In this document: positions 1 to 11,069 of the stretch, in pieces | Layout of the letters: the number at the start of each line of letters is the position of its first letter | Position numbering within the stretch: the stretch's first letter is position 1 | DNA from: Torymus aiolomorphi | Lineage: Eukaryota > Arthropoda > Insecta > Hymenoptera > Torymidae | Assembly (NCBI GenBank): GCA_036365515.1 | Contig: CM070874.1 | Span: 110,533,235 to 110,597,234 of the forward strand | Direction: 5' to 3' | DNA: 64,000 nt | Notes under the pieces: generated by a model | Told to the model about the DNA's origin: nothing | Database searches by the model: none | The model's input: only the letters and a program-made list of their open reading frames with translations | Translations under genes and position numbers: made by a program

Positions 1-480
1 CGCATATTCGAATGGCGGGCGCGCAAAGAGAATAAGAGCCCGTGCCACCCTTCGCGCGAGCGAGCGAGAGAGAGATCGAGAGGGCGGATTTGGAGCTCTG
101 CCACGCCGGGAGAGTGCCCTCCTGCCTCGAGAGCTCTACTGCGATCAGTGATACCACACTACACGTGGGGGGCGCCGGGGCGGAGGCGTCGTTCGCGCGG
201 TTGGTACTTGTGCATCGGGCCACAAGAAGAGAGAGAGGGAGAGAGACACCGGGAGAGGAAGAAGAAGAGGAAACAGGTGGAAAAGCTCGCCGCTGGAGTG
301 GGGGAAAGAGTTAATATTGATAATCGCTCGGGCGACGAGAGCCGCCGTCGCGGCTGTGTGGCTGGAGGGGGTGGAAAAAAATTTAAGCACGTCGTTCGGT
401 TGCCGCCGCTGCTCTAGCCTCGGTGCCGGATTTTTAATTAACGGTGGATCTTCTTCGAGCGGGGTAAGAGTGGACGAGAG
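1..480. promoter_or_regulatory. CpG-rich island 1 (left edge of window)
   Basis: GC-rich and CpG-rich, with purine tracts (gagagagag near 65-80 and 225-245) and many GCG/CGC steps. The right flank to about 900 is G/T-rich. The left flank lies outside the window. Open frames here are purine-tract artefacts with no recognisable domain. It could be a promoter, an enhancer or exon/UTR sequence; the sequence does not decide. Confidence 0.35.
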
Positions 481-1480
481 GGTGGATTTTGATACGCTTA
501 TAAGCGCGTGTGTTTTAAAGAGCTTTTCTTTATAATAAATAAACTGTGTTTTGTTTATAAATAATGGAATTTTAATTTCAATTTGGTGTGGAATGTTTCG
601 ACTGAATAATGGAAAGCATATAATATTTATCGTTTGAGTAAATTCGAGAATTATAATGTTATGTTGGTGAACGCTGCGTCTCTTTATTGTGAATAAATAA
701 GTGTAGTCATATACGGTACACTGCGTTATTTTAAAATTAACATTATTGGTCAAAATTTTATTTTTGGATATTCCCCACAGCGCTGAGTGCATTTACCGTC
801 AAAGTTAAAATTTCATTCCAAAATGTTTCGCGACACTAAAGCAGCGTATAATTAATGACGGCAAAGTGTCAAGTTTAATATGGAGCTTTATGCAAAGTTC
901 AGTATAAAGTTTTTCTGTACTAAAATATCTGCGCCGCCACCGTGCCGGTGTTGCTAAATTTTATTGCCAAAACTTACACTAGTCTTCCTGACTTAGGTAA
1001 CTTTGGGCGATAAAACACTTTAGTTACACTACTAAAATTCATCTCAGTGAAGTAGTCCTACACTAAAACCTTCTTTCTTACGACTACTACTTACGCCATT
1101 ACGCATTAACTCTTAATCGCAAAAATTGTTGTCGGCGTCGCGGCTATTAATAAATTTTAGAGCTGTAAAATTTACTTCGTTCCGATTCGGACGAAATTTA
1201 AAATTCGAAAGATAAGTTTAATTTACGGCTGATAAAATTAACATTTTGTGAGTTTTTATTGATTGAGAAAATTTATTATATCGCATTAGTGATTGAAACT
1301 TTTTCATTCTCTCTCTTGCTATTTCAAGTTTTTTAAGTAAACAATGTATACTCGATTATTTTTTCCATAACAAACATATCTTTACATTCTATCAACCATT
1401 GAATACTGCAAAAAAGTGTGAAAAATGCTTTTGAAAACGAAAGCAATTAAAAAAATAATCATCATATTACTCTGCACAAG
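481..1480. other. AT-rich spacer, no gene seen
   Basis: Composition passes from G/T-rich (480-760) to C/A-rich (960-1170), which is the approach to the next island. I see no conserved coding segment, RNA gene or transposon end here. Confidence 0.5.
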
Positions 1481-2060
1481 CACAATCAGAGCCACACTTC
1501 CCAAATTACTCGCAAGCAGCCGCCGCCGCGAAAAAAGCACCATCTCAGCGTTCTCCGACACTCGATCATTACTGGCCATTTTCGAAATTGCGCAAAAACT
1601 CGCTCTCTCGTCTAGCCTCCCATCTTCTTCCCCCGGCTGTTTGTCTCGCGGGCACACATAGTATCTCCGCGCCTCTCTTTCGATCCTCCAGACCGCGGAA
1701 CAGTCAACAGGGTAACTGCGCTGGTGCGCGCGCTCGAGGTGCATAATTGCACGCATCCGCGCCATTACAGAGTGAAGCTGCGCTTATGCACTTAAGCGAG
1801 GCCCGCCGCCGTTGTCGTCGACTCGGGTAGAGCGCATTTGCGCGCCTTTGTGTGCGTGTTGATGTGCCAGCGCGCGCTCGTTTTGTGCTTGTGTGTGTGT
1901 GTGTGTGTGTGCTTGTGGATGGTTAGAGACGCTCGATTGTGCGTCTCACTGTACGGAGTGACTCTCTTCTCGCGCGCGTCGCGGTCAATGCAGCGAGGCG
2001 CCAGAAACAATTGGATGAGGAAGTGCGACGCTAAGATTGCGTTTAAGATATATATTAATT
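1481..2060. promoter_or_regulatory. CpG-rich island 2 with skew switch
   Basis: The block is CpG-rich and contains a short TG repeat near 1890-1912. The left side (1480-1640) is clearly C-rich on the + strand, and the right side (1840-2130) is G/T-rich. Open frames on both strands are low complexity. A regulatory or origin-like role is inferred only from composition. Confidence 0.35.
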
Positions 2061-2460
2061 TAAGTTTTATTCGCAAATAATTTGATTTTGTAAGCGGTAT
2101 ATTATTAGTTAGATATTGTAGATTAATAGACAAGGCTAATTAAGGAAAATAAGTTGATAATTTTTGTCGGCGCATTATATTTAGTTGTTTTAATTCAGCA
2201 GATTGTTATTTTTATAACAATTAAAGTTAGAAAAATAAACCTGAAAGTCAATAAAAAGAATGAAAGAAAACCTTTATTTGAAAAATGAGTTTAGATTCTG
2301 TCAACGGTAATAAAATAACAGCAATTTATAAATGATTCTGTAAGAAATAAACTCGATACTATTGCGTCTTATCTCATTTTAAAAATCGCGTCAAATAAAT
2401 GCCAGAAACTTAACTTCCTTCAATACGTCCTCATCGATAAAATTGACACCCGACATCCCA

Positions 2461-2472
2461 ATATATATATAT

Positions 2473-2525
<53 letters not shown>

Positions 2526-2537
2526 TATATATATATA
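2461..2537. repeat. (TA)n microsatellite
   Basis: Nearly pure alternating TA with two G interruptions, at the left border of island 3. Confidence 0.95.
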
Positions 2538-2559
2538 CAAAAGCGTACAAAAGCAACGA

Positions 2560-3243
2560 AATTAAATACCGAAGTCTCGGGCGCAGTGTCCGCCGCGCGA
2601 ATATTTCATCCCGGCGTCAAATTACTTTCAGCGAATCCCCCGAAGAAATTTCATAATACATTCGGAAAGTAAAATTAGTCCGCGAGCGAATCTCCCTCGC
2701 GGGCTCTCCCGTGGCGCGCGCTCTCGAAAGAAGGCGGAGCGTGGCAGGGGGTGAATGACACGGCGCGCAGCCGGGAGTAAGAGAAAGAGAGAGAAAAAGC
2801 TCGCGTCTTCGCTATATACGAACCGAGCGAGAGAATGAGGCGAGTCGAGCGAAATTAATACGAGAGTGAAGTGCAGCAGCAGCAGCTAGTGCGAACGGAG
2901 TCTTGATGGAGGAAAATTAACGGAATTTCGAGTTCGTGCATAGGCCTTCCTCGCGCGTGAGTTTCGAAAGCAGCGAGCGAACGCTCGCTACGTGTTTGTT
3001 GATAGAGTGTTACGAGGCAGTTAAAATTAATGCGGGATTACGGGCGCCGCCATTGTGCTTTGCATGTAATTAAAGCGCGTGCGCGCCAGCGAGGAGAGAT
3101 TCTTTCGTATGCTCCGCACGGAGGAGAAGGAGAGGGAAGGTTTTGCAAGAGCTGAAAGGCGGGGGGTTTGTTTGTTGCTGTAAGTTTGGGTAGGTTGTCG
3201 GAAAATGCTGGCGTAGTCCGACGAAGTGAAATTCAATTTTTGG

Positions 3244-3246
<3 letters not shown>
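2560..3246. promoter_or_regulatory. CpG-rich island 3 with skew switch
   Basis: CpG-rich DNA with GA tracts (2785-2800). The left approach (2400-2460) is C-rich and the right edge (3125-3240) is strongly G-rich, including a GGCGGGGGG run. A (TA)n tract bounds it on each side. No coding exon was recognised. Confidence 0.35.

Positions 3247-3314
<68 letters not shown>
3247..3314. repeat. (TA)n microsatellite
   Basis: Uninterrupted alternating AT. The apparent tyrosine-isoleucine peptide across it is an artefact of the repeat. Confidence 0.95.
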
Positions 3315-3316
<2 letters not shown>

Positions 3317-3785
3317 GCTGTTTGCGCTGGATTTCGGTTGTCCGTGGTGTAAACTTTTTGCGTTATTTACTGTACTAGGCTAGAGATCTGGGAAAGTAAA
3401 TAAAGTTTTGTAGAAAATCTACAGAAAAACAGTTAAATTTAGTGTACGTCGGTATTGCAAAACAAAAGAAGTAGATTTCTAAATGTTATCGTGTATTTTG
3501 AAACGTTTATAGATCCTGGTATAACTGAAATAATAAATTTTCATCACTTTTTAATGTGTTACACATATCACTAAGTATATTTAACTACACATTATTATTC
3601 ACGGCACACGCAATCATACGCGAAATTAAAAATGGAGAAAAAAGTTGCTCCAATTACCGCGACATATTAGTCGTTGTAAACATATTTCGATCCTAAATTA
3701 TGAATCAGCTCTCGCTCTATCCCTTTAAAAATGCAACGACCACTTGAAACAGCCATCGTGTAAAAATAAATTATCAAAATTCAAT
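3315..3785. other. AT-rich spacer, no gene seen
   Basis: No coding signal or element boundary was recognised. Composition turns from G/T-leaning to A/C-leaning toward the next island. Confidence 0.5.
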
Positions 3786-4640
3786 ATCTTTCGATTTAAC
3801 CTCGTTCGCGGCTATACACACATATACCCACACACTAATACACACGGCTATACACACACACTCTCATGCTAAACCTCTCAGCCCTCAAACGCCCGCCGCA
3901 AAACAATTAACTCACGCCGAACTACCCCGACACCAGCCAATATGCTAACACTCGCTCTCTACTATACTTCCGCTATCCCGCGCCCCAAAAATATTCATAT
4001 TTCAAAAAACCGCGCGCTCGTCCAAATCGTAAATGTTAATTGCTTCATAAATTCGACAGATGCGATGCGGCCTCGGTGCGCTATTTTCGGAAAAAGCCTA
4101 TATTCCCCTCTCTCGCTCTCTCGCTACATCGATCCGATAAGTTTGGGCATAGCAGCGTCCCGCTGTGTGTGTGTACGAGCGACCCTCTATCTCTCGTCGC
4201 CGCGAAATGCGGAAGTTTCGAAGTGGCATTAACGCCGATAACGAAGCGAAGATCATTCGACGTGAGCGAGCGCACAAAAAAATGCGGGAGAAGTTTTGTA
4301 CATCCATAAAGGAAATTTAAGGGATTGAGGGGAGAGTGACGAGGACAGATGTTTTCATGAATTTTCGCGGGCGGTGAAAGTTTCGGGCTCTAAATGACAG
4401 GATTTTTCTTTTTCTTTTTTTTTAAAGGTTAGTGGAAGGAGCCAAACTAATGAATTAGACGCGGAAAGTTGTAACGGATTTGTCGAAAAGATAGGGTCGG
4501 AATATATGGAAGTTTCGGGTGTATTTTCTTCGGCGAGAGGGCAACTTTTTTAATAAAAAGAAAGCTCGGGTCTTAATAGAGAGCAATCTTAGTCTCGCGG
4601 GATTTTGTGCATTCCAGTCTGATGAGATAAATATTGATTG
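3786..4640. promoter_or_regulatory. CpG-rich island 4 with skew switch
   Basis: One of the clearest skew switches. From 3800 to 3960 the + strand is dominated by CA/CCC runs with few G. From 4310 to 4560 it is dominated by GGGA/GAGG/GCGGG runs. CpG density peaks at 4050-4280. No exon is supported. Confidence 0.4.
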
Positions 4641-5100
4641 AAGTATAGAGGCATTGAGCTAAAAACATGTTCCGTAAAAAGAAGGTATGTTTGGATTTTA
4701 TTTAAAGACAGACTGGTATTATTCCGATGTTGTTTCTATATTTGAAAGTTACCTTGTCTTACTCGAATAAGACGATCGATATATGTAAAATGTACGAGAA
4801 GCCGATATTTAATCGATGCCACACTTCGCTCGACTGGTGTTTATTTATTTTATGTGATAAAATCATAATTATATTAGCTTCTTTTACTCAGCACTAATGA
4901 AGTATCTGCTTATGTACTTCTGTAAAAAAATTTCACGTTAGCATTGATTTCTTTTAGCTTCTTGTGCGTAGATATAACAACCTTTTTCTAATAAAAATTA
5001 GCGCAAACAGAATACATTTCAATCGTACAATATATATTTCAAAGGTTACGTTGTTTTTTTTTTTTTTTTATAAATCTCGTTTTAATCAACAAAAATTATG
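4641..5100. other. AT-rich spacer, no gene seen
   Basis: Contains a 16-18 base T homopolymer near 5050. No coding or transposon signal was recognised. Confidence 0.5.
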
Positions 5101-6130
5101 AACCAAAAAAAAAATTTCAACACGAAAATCAAAAACCACTTTCGATTCCGCGACCCTCCCATCATCTTTTCCTAAAGAGAATTTCCGATCCACATTATTC
5201 GCAAACTCGCAAAGTAGTAACATTTACTTTCGCGTTCAATCTCAACTCGCATCTCCCGCCCGCCTACTTTTCAATCACTAAACGCCAATCTAAATTCACG
5301 CAGTTCAATCCACAACTCTTCCTTCTACTCTCTCTCTCTCTCCTACATCGCGCAGTGAAAAAGTCGGCATCCGGTCGGACCTACCGCGCTTGAGATTACA
5401 CGAGAGCCGGAGCGAAAGTTTCTTCAGAAAGCCTCTAGTACACGCCTACGAAAAGTCAGCCGGAGGGGAGCTAGAGAGAGAGAGAGAGCGCTTAGACGCG
5501 CGCGCCGGGGATAAAAATGGATGGAGGGCAGAAAAGACGCTTTTCGCGGGGTGGAAAAGCGTCGTCGACGTCGTCGCCGTGTGTATATATAGCCGCCCCC
5601 TCTCTCTCTCCCTCTGCAAGCGCGTGAGTCTGCGCGAAAGTAGGTCGATGTCCGTCAAAGGCCGAGCAGCGCGCAGTTTCTTTCATTCGAATGCCTTTTC
5701 CACGCTCGCGCAGAGCTGAGCAGTGCGCGAAGGTTGCTTGTATACACACACACACATATATATATATATACGCGTATACGTACACGTAGACTTTTGGGCC
5801 AGCGAGCGAAAAGTCGATGAGATTTTTCGCGCGAGCGCGACGCGGACTTGACAGTCAACTTCTTCGCCTCCTCCTCGTCCCCCGGCTCCTCGCCGCTTTT
5901 TGCCTTGTCTTTTATTCCCCGGGCTTTCATTCAGTGACAGGGAGGAGGTGGTTTGAATTTATGATTTTACGGGGACGGGAACGAGAAAGAGGCGCCCGCC
6001 AGTCAAGCCGATCGGAAGATTGATTAGTTTTTCGGATTGTGCGGGTGAGCGGTGACGACGGACGAAGCTCTCCGAGAGCTCTCGGTGAGCTTTTTCTCTG
6101 CGGTCTCGAGTGATTATAAGCTCGTTAATT
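5101..6130. promoter_or_regulatory. CpG-rich island 5 with skew switch
   Basis: The left part (5150-5345) is pyrimidine-rich and ends in a CT tract. The centre has a GA tract (5474-5488), a second CT tract (5599-5612) and a TATA/CGCGTATACG patch (5750-5790). The right part (5935-6110) is G-rich (GGGAGGAGGTGG, GGGGACGGGAACG). It resembles an insect promoter or enhancer with GAGA-type sites, by inference. Confidence 0.4.
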
Positions 6131-6955
6131 ACCAAATCTGCCCTTAATGATGATTGGGTAATCCGAATTTGTGTTTCCGCGTTTTTATAAGAATAATTGT
6201 GTGTCGGGGTAAGGTATTAGGAATAATTATCTTCTTAGCGAAGTCCTTCCGGTGGTTTCTTTTTAAATTATTTTTGAATAATAAAATTATTAGAGCGCAC
6301 TATTTCAGGCTAATATAAACCTTACTTTTCAAATCAGGTTATATCTGTCCGCTGAACGTAGCACCGGTATAAATTTATTTCAATCAATAATTCACGGCGG
6401 ACTCGCGCTAATAACTACATATTAAATTAAAGTCGCTAGATGGCCCTGATATTTCGATGAATTATTCCGTTAAGAAAAGTTCTAACTTAATTTAATATTA
6501 AAGCATTATCGGATGTCGAAGATAAAACTTGTATGTTTATGCTCATCAGTATGTAAGTAATTAAATATCTTCCGAAATTCGCTTATAACTTTCATCAGTT
6601 TAATTTCCGCGTTTGGTACATTCTTTATTATTATTAAACTTTATGCGCTGGACATTTAATTTTAAAAAGTCAGATATTAATATAATGTGTTAATTAAATT
6701 AATTAAAATGGTAATCAAGTATTGCGCGCGCGCTAATTAAGTATATAGATAATACCTGATAAAGTTCGCGTTTGTTTTGCACATTAAGCGTTTATAATTC
6801 CGTCTGAATAAATGCGTGTGTATTTTTTACTAATTTACTATATCTTTATGCTTGTATATAATCTTCTTTCATACATATTTATGTATGCAGATAAAAGAAA
6901 AGTGAAGGATACATAAAACTTTTTGGGCAAATGAATAACGCTCGGGGCGCACTCT
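6131..6955. other. AT-rich spacer rich in TAATTA-type motifs
   Basis: Repeated TAATTA/TTAATTAA words occur around 6390-6740, such as homeodomain proteins can bind. The AT-rich background makes many of these expected by chance. No coding sequence was recognised. Confidence 0.4.
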
Positions 6956-7650
6956 TTAAAATTAAAACTCCGTGTAATTAACCCAAAACTTCGCACGCAT
7001 TCAATTATGGCACGAGAAACGCAATTAAAAACTCCATTATCCATACGTTCGGCGGGCATATTTAATTATAACACTATGAAACAAGCCAAGTACAACGTTG
7101 GCAGTCAAGTGTTCAGCGGAATACAACGGAACTTTCTGAAACGTATTAAAATATTCCAAAGATAAAGGGCGCGAGAACGTGGCTCGCGTGTCTTGCACAT
7201 GCGACACAATCACAAGCGCGAAATCTCGCTCGCTTATATATATATGTATACGTCTGTATAGTCTCGCATTCGCACGCACAGAGCGCGAGTAAAGAAACAA
7301 AATTCGACCTTAATTCCGAGGCGCCTGCGCTTGTAGGCTCGCGAGTGAGAGAAAGAGGTGAGCAAGGTGAGAAGGGCAAGGACTTTGCAGCCTCGTTGGC
7401 TCTCTGTAGAAATCGTTTCAATAGGCTGGCGCGAAGGGAGAGTGCGCGCGTGAGAGAGAGAGAGACATACGGTACGGAGATTACGGCGAGTGAATGCAAC
7501 CAGCCGCTCGCTGGTGCGCGCCAGCACATCGTGCATTCATTCAGCTTTTAATGATGTAATCTTAAGTTGTATTCGTTTTAAACGAGCGAGAAAGGTGGTT
7601 TATGTGTTGGCTTGAATGGTATGTAACGCTATTGAAATTGTTTTTGAAAA
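6956..7650. promoter_or_regulatory. CpG-rich island 6 with skew switch
   Basis: The left flank (6960-7050) is A/C-rich. The core (7165-7530) contains GAGAGA tracts at 7452-7464. The right flank (7560-7640) is G/T-rich. Open frames are low complexity. Confidence 0.35.
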
Positions 7651-7739
7651 AATTCGAGCCTCAGGTTTCGCGAAAATTCTGATCCTTTGGTATAACATTT
7701 TTAATTCAGAATTTTCAAAAAACTTAACGTTCTTTCACA

Positions 7740-8530
7740 ATGCGACATTAATCATCGGCTGTTCATCATCCTATCCCAGCCGTGTGTAAAAAATGATTGT
7801 AATTCATTATGTCGCAAATACATATCGTTACAGAGAATTCCTTAATCCGGGGGAATTTCGCTCACCTTGCACAGCCGGGCCACATTCTTCATAATCACCT
7901 CCGGCGCGCATCGCCTAATCACGAGATTGGCTTTAGCCGATCGTTAACACTGCCTCGCGATTGACCTACTTCTCGCGCCTATACCCTCTCCCTTCGTCAT
8001 TCATGCGAGATTAATTCCTACGGGACTAAATTAATAGCGCCGGTGGCTCTCCGAAAACACACACACGCGCGGGTTATATATACAACATATACGCGCGTGC
8101 GCATACATGCGCGCGGGGAAGGCTCTAATTTTAGGAGGGCGCTTTTAACCCCAAAAGCGTAAGGGTCCGCCGCGCGGATACTGCGTGCGCGTATATATAT
8201 ATATACACGCGTGACGTCAAATTCCGACAGCTTACGCGCGCGGAGATGGGGTGAGGAGAGGAGTTTCGCAAGTGCGCGTGAGGGGCTTGTAGGCTAAATA
8301 TTGCCTTTTTAAGAGCGAATGGTTACTGATGTGCCTTTTCGGTGCAGACTGTGAGGTTTAATTCGCGTTCGCTTGTTTAAAAATAGCGTGTTTACTTGGG
8401 CGGAGATTAAATGTGGGTGTGCTTCACGTTTGATGGTATATTTTTGCGCTCGGAGATGGGAAAAAATATATGGAGAGAATATTTGTCGACGTTGTTTGTT
8501 GTTTTGGTGCGTTGTTTACACCGTGGATGT
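7740..8530. promoter_or_regulatory. CpG-rich island 7 with strong skew switch
   Basis: The + strand is strongly C-rich from 7850 to 8000 and strongly G-rich from 8225 to 8480 (GGAGATGGGGTGAGGAGAGGAG). The centre has TATATA/ACGCGCG patches (8075-8110 and 8190-8212). The minus strand has a short open stretch ending in a GTGAGC donor-like site near 7862, but no convincing acceptor, so no exon is called. Confidence 0.4.
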
Positions 8531-8739
8531 GAAAGATGATAGAAATGTTGAAACAAATTTTTTAGCCGATAGTTCAGAAAGTTTAGAAGCAGAAAAGCGA
8601 AAGAATCGTTATTAAAACTTGAAAAGTAGTTTCGCAACGTCGAGGATGTATAATTAATTGCGAAAAATTTCTACGCGGCAAAACATAAAAACGCGCACTT
8701 TTGTATATCTCCTAAAAAGTTTTAATCTGGATTAAGAAT

Positions 8740-9480
8740 AACGACTTTCAAGTGCGCGCGCGCGCGTTCGCATCCCACCACCGCGCCACACCATCACGCC
8801 GTCATCTTTCTAATGGAATGTTTACCAACCCTGTTTATGTGGGCTATAAATATAATACCGCATTGTCATTGGCGGTTGTGGACAAACTGGCGCTCTTTGT
8901 GTCTATAAAATATAGAAGAGCGCCACTTTCTCTTGTCTATATATAAAACCGCCTGTGCGCGCGCACGCGAGAGTGCAAAAAAAGCGTTTTCTGGTGTACA
9001 TAATATACATTTTCCTTTTCCCGGCCGATGGTGTAGCTCTCTTAAAGTCACGCTTCGTTAGTCGGCGACAACTGACCACCGCCTGATGGACCGAAATGAC
9101 TCTCGCGGGTGCGTGCGCTCCTGGGAAAACTTTTTCGCCGAGAGGATTTTTTTTCTCCCCCCCATCCACTTTTCCCTTCACCACGCGAAAGATTTATTTC
9201 TCACGAACGGTAATGTAAGCTCTTTGTACGCCGGTGAATTCTATCAGGCGAGCAATTAATTGTTCGGCCGAATGGAAGTAAGCCTCCTATCGCGCGAGCC
9301 GGATAATCTTTTAAACGTTAAATTTCGTTTTCGGTGAGTTATTTAAGTCATAATTACCGCGGAAAGAGAAGGAGCGAGAGAGAAAGAGAGAGAGGAAGGG
9401 AGAAATTCTTTTGTACGGGAATTTAGAGGGGAAAAAAAGTGGCTTTCATGTAACCCATTTGGCGATAAGATAAAGTTTCG
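8740..9480. promoter_or_regulatory. CpG-rich island 8 with skew switch
   Basis: Starts with a CG alternation (8754-8766) and a C-rich run of CACC repeats (8770-8810). It ends in purine-rich GAGAGAAAGAGAGAGAGG (9374-9396) and GGGGAAAA runs. No supported exon. Confidence 0.35.
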
Positions 9481-10745
9481 CGCGATGAAATATTATTCTG
9501 TATTGCGGCGCACGCAATGTGTAAGTCGTTGATTTGTATTTTTAATGACTGGTCGCATGACCCTCATAACTCAATATTACTGACGCTTAAGTGTGCGCAC
9601 GGACTAAATACGCGTTTAGTATTCTCAAATTAACACTGTAATAATGTGTCATTTTATAATTCATGATGGCTATAGGCGGTAATAGAATTTTCATAAACAG
9701 TAAATAATCAAAGCAGATATTTAAGTATTTTATAAGTCGACTTAATTCATTCTAGGTTTATTTTGTTAATCTTCAGCTTTCAAATTATTCTTTAGAGCTC
9801 TTGAAAGGTCTTTTGAAGTAGACATAATTAAACTAAAGTGATATCATTAGTTTTAATTTTTTACGATAAGCATTAAACTAACTGAAGTACTTTTATACTC
9901 ATAATATGTGTACAATGATCGATAAATAATAAATTACAACTTTGTGTAGTGATGCTTGCCTATTTTTAATTACAAGGTAAAGTTATTTATACGAGAAATT
10001 GCAAATCTTCTATTAAATAAAGTAAAAATTGTTCACAGTTATAAAATTATATATTTTCAGCATAATAAAGAATTTTATGTTCAAGAAAAAGGTAACAATT
10101 TGATATATTTAAGTATATGCGTAGGAAAAAGAAATATGCTAATCTATTAATAATGTTTTTCTTGGTAACCTATAAAAATAGAAAATTTTAAGACTGCATA
10201 ACTATTTTCCAAATTACAGAGTACTGTATCGACCAAGTGACAGTTGTATGAAAACAAAAAATTTCAAAATGTTTGTTTAAAAGTAATTGAAAATGGTGTC
10301 TAGGTCTAAAATTAAATTTATAGAGCCTTGTCCTTCTTTGAAGCATTAACAAAACGTTTTCCAACTGTATAACAAGTCACATTTGCGTGTGAACTATCAT
10401 TTTTATTATAAATAATTCGCATATTTAGAGCACTTCACGTGCATCGGGGACGTGTGGCTAAAAATAAATACGACATTAATTATTTCTTTATCTATATCAA
10501 CAGAAATAGAAGAATAATATATTCACAAATAAAAGAACAAACTATGTACAAAGTAAATACAATGCAATTTGTTCCTTGTAACGCGATTGTACAAAATAAT
10601 AGCAAAACGTTTTATTGATGTTAGAAGAGGTTCACGTATTTTCAGCGATAGCTCATTCACAAACAGATAAAATTTGAATAAAATATCCAATTCAACACTT
10701 TGACTATATTACTAAACAATCAAGTTTATTTCCATAACTCCATTT
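9481..10745. other. AT-rich spacer, no gene seen
   Basis: Long AT-rich stretch without coding similarity, RNA gene or recognisable transposon ends. If the minus-strand gene beginning at 11,069 is real, this is part of its first intron. Confidence 0.45.
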
Positions 10746-10965
10746 ATCTCGACATTCACATCAAAAATTCCGCTTAACCTCATAATATTCCAGATTATTA
10801 AAATCCACACATACACGAACTTCAACATCCCCCAAAACATAAATCAACCACCCGCAACTTTCCAACCGTGCATCCTCCTCACCTAACCCACACGCCCACT
10901 CACCCCATCGTTCCTTTCAGCACACCATTCATCACGACCACCAACAATAACAAACATAATTAGAC

Positions 10966-10971
10966 ACTTAC
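10966..10971 (-). other. Consensus 5' splice donor (GTAAGT)
   Basis: On the minus strand the signal-peptide frame reads directly into GTAAGT, then TGTCTAATTATG. Unspliced, that frame stops at TAA within two codons, so splicing here is needed for a longer product. The intron continues leftward through AT-rich DNA. Confidence 0.7.
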
Positions 10972-11069
10972 GCGGCATGTGCGAAGGGCGCGCGATGCGT
11001 GGCGGGTATCAGGACGGCGGTGGCCGCGAGTAGGGCGAAGCTCCAGGACACCGGCCTGACTGACCTCAT
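10972..11069 (-). CDS. First coding exon of a secreted or membrane protein (partial)
   Basis: Partial gene, first exon only. Reading leftward from an ATG at 11,069 with A at position -3, the frame encodes 32 codons plus two bases before the GTAAGT donor, so the intron is phase 2. The peptide begins MRSVRPVSW, followed by the hydrophobic core SFALLAATAVLIPA, and ends in small residues (PFAHA). This is the n-h-c layout of a cleavable signal peptide, suggesting a secreted or single-pass membrane product. An in-frame upstream ATG at 11,162 would add about 31 Ala/Thr/Gly-rich residues. I prefer the downstream start because it puts the hydrophobic core near the N-terminus. No domain identifies the family. 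Later exons were not found in the 10.9 kb downstream, so the first intron may be long. The large CpG island just upstream fits a developmental-type promoter. This is inference from composition and splice signals. Confidence 0.6.

Noticed and set aside
7862..7935. Possible minus-strand exon ending at a GTGAGC donor
   Set aside because: The ~24-codon frame looks plausible, but an in-frame TAA lies just upstream and no pyrimidine tract plus AG provides an acceptor.
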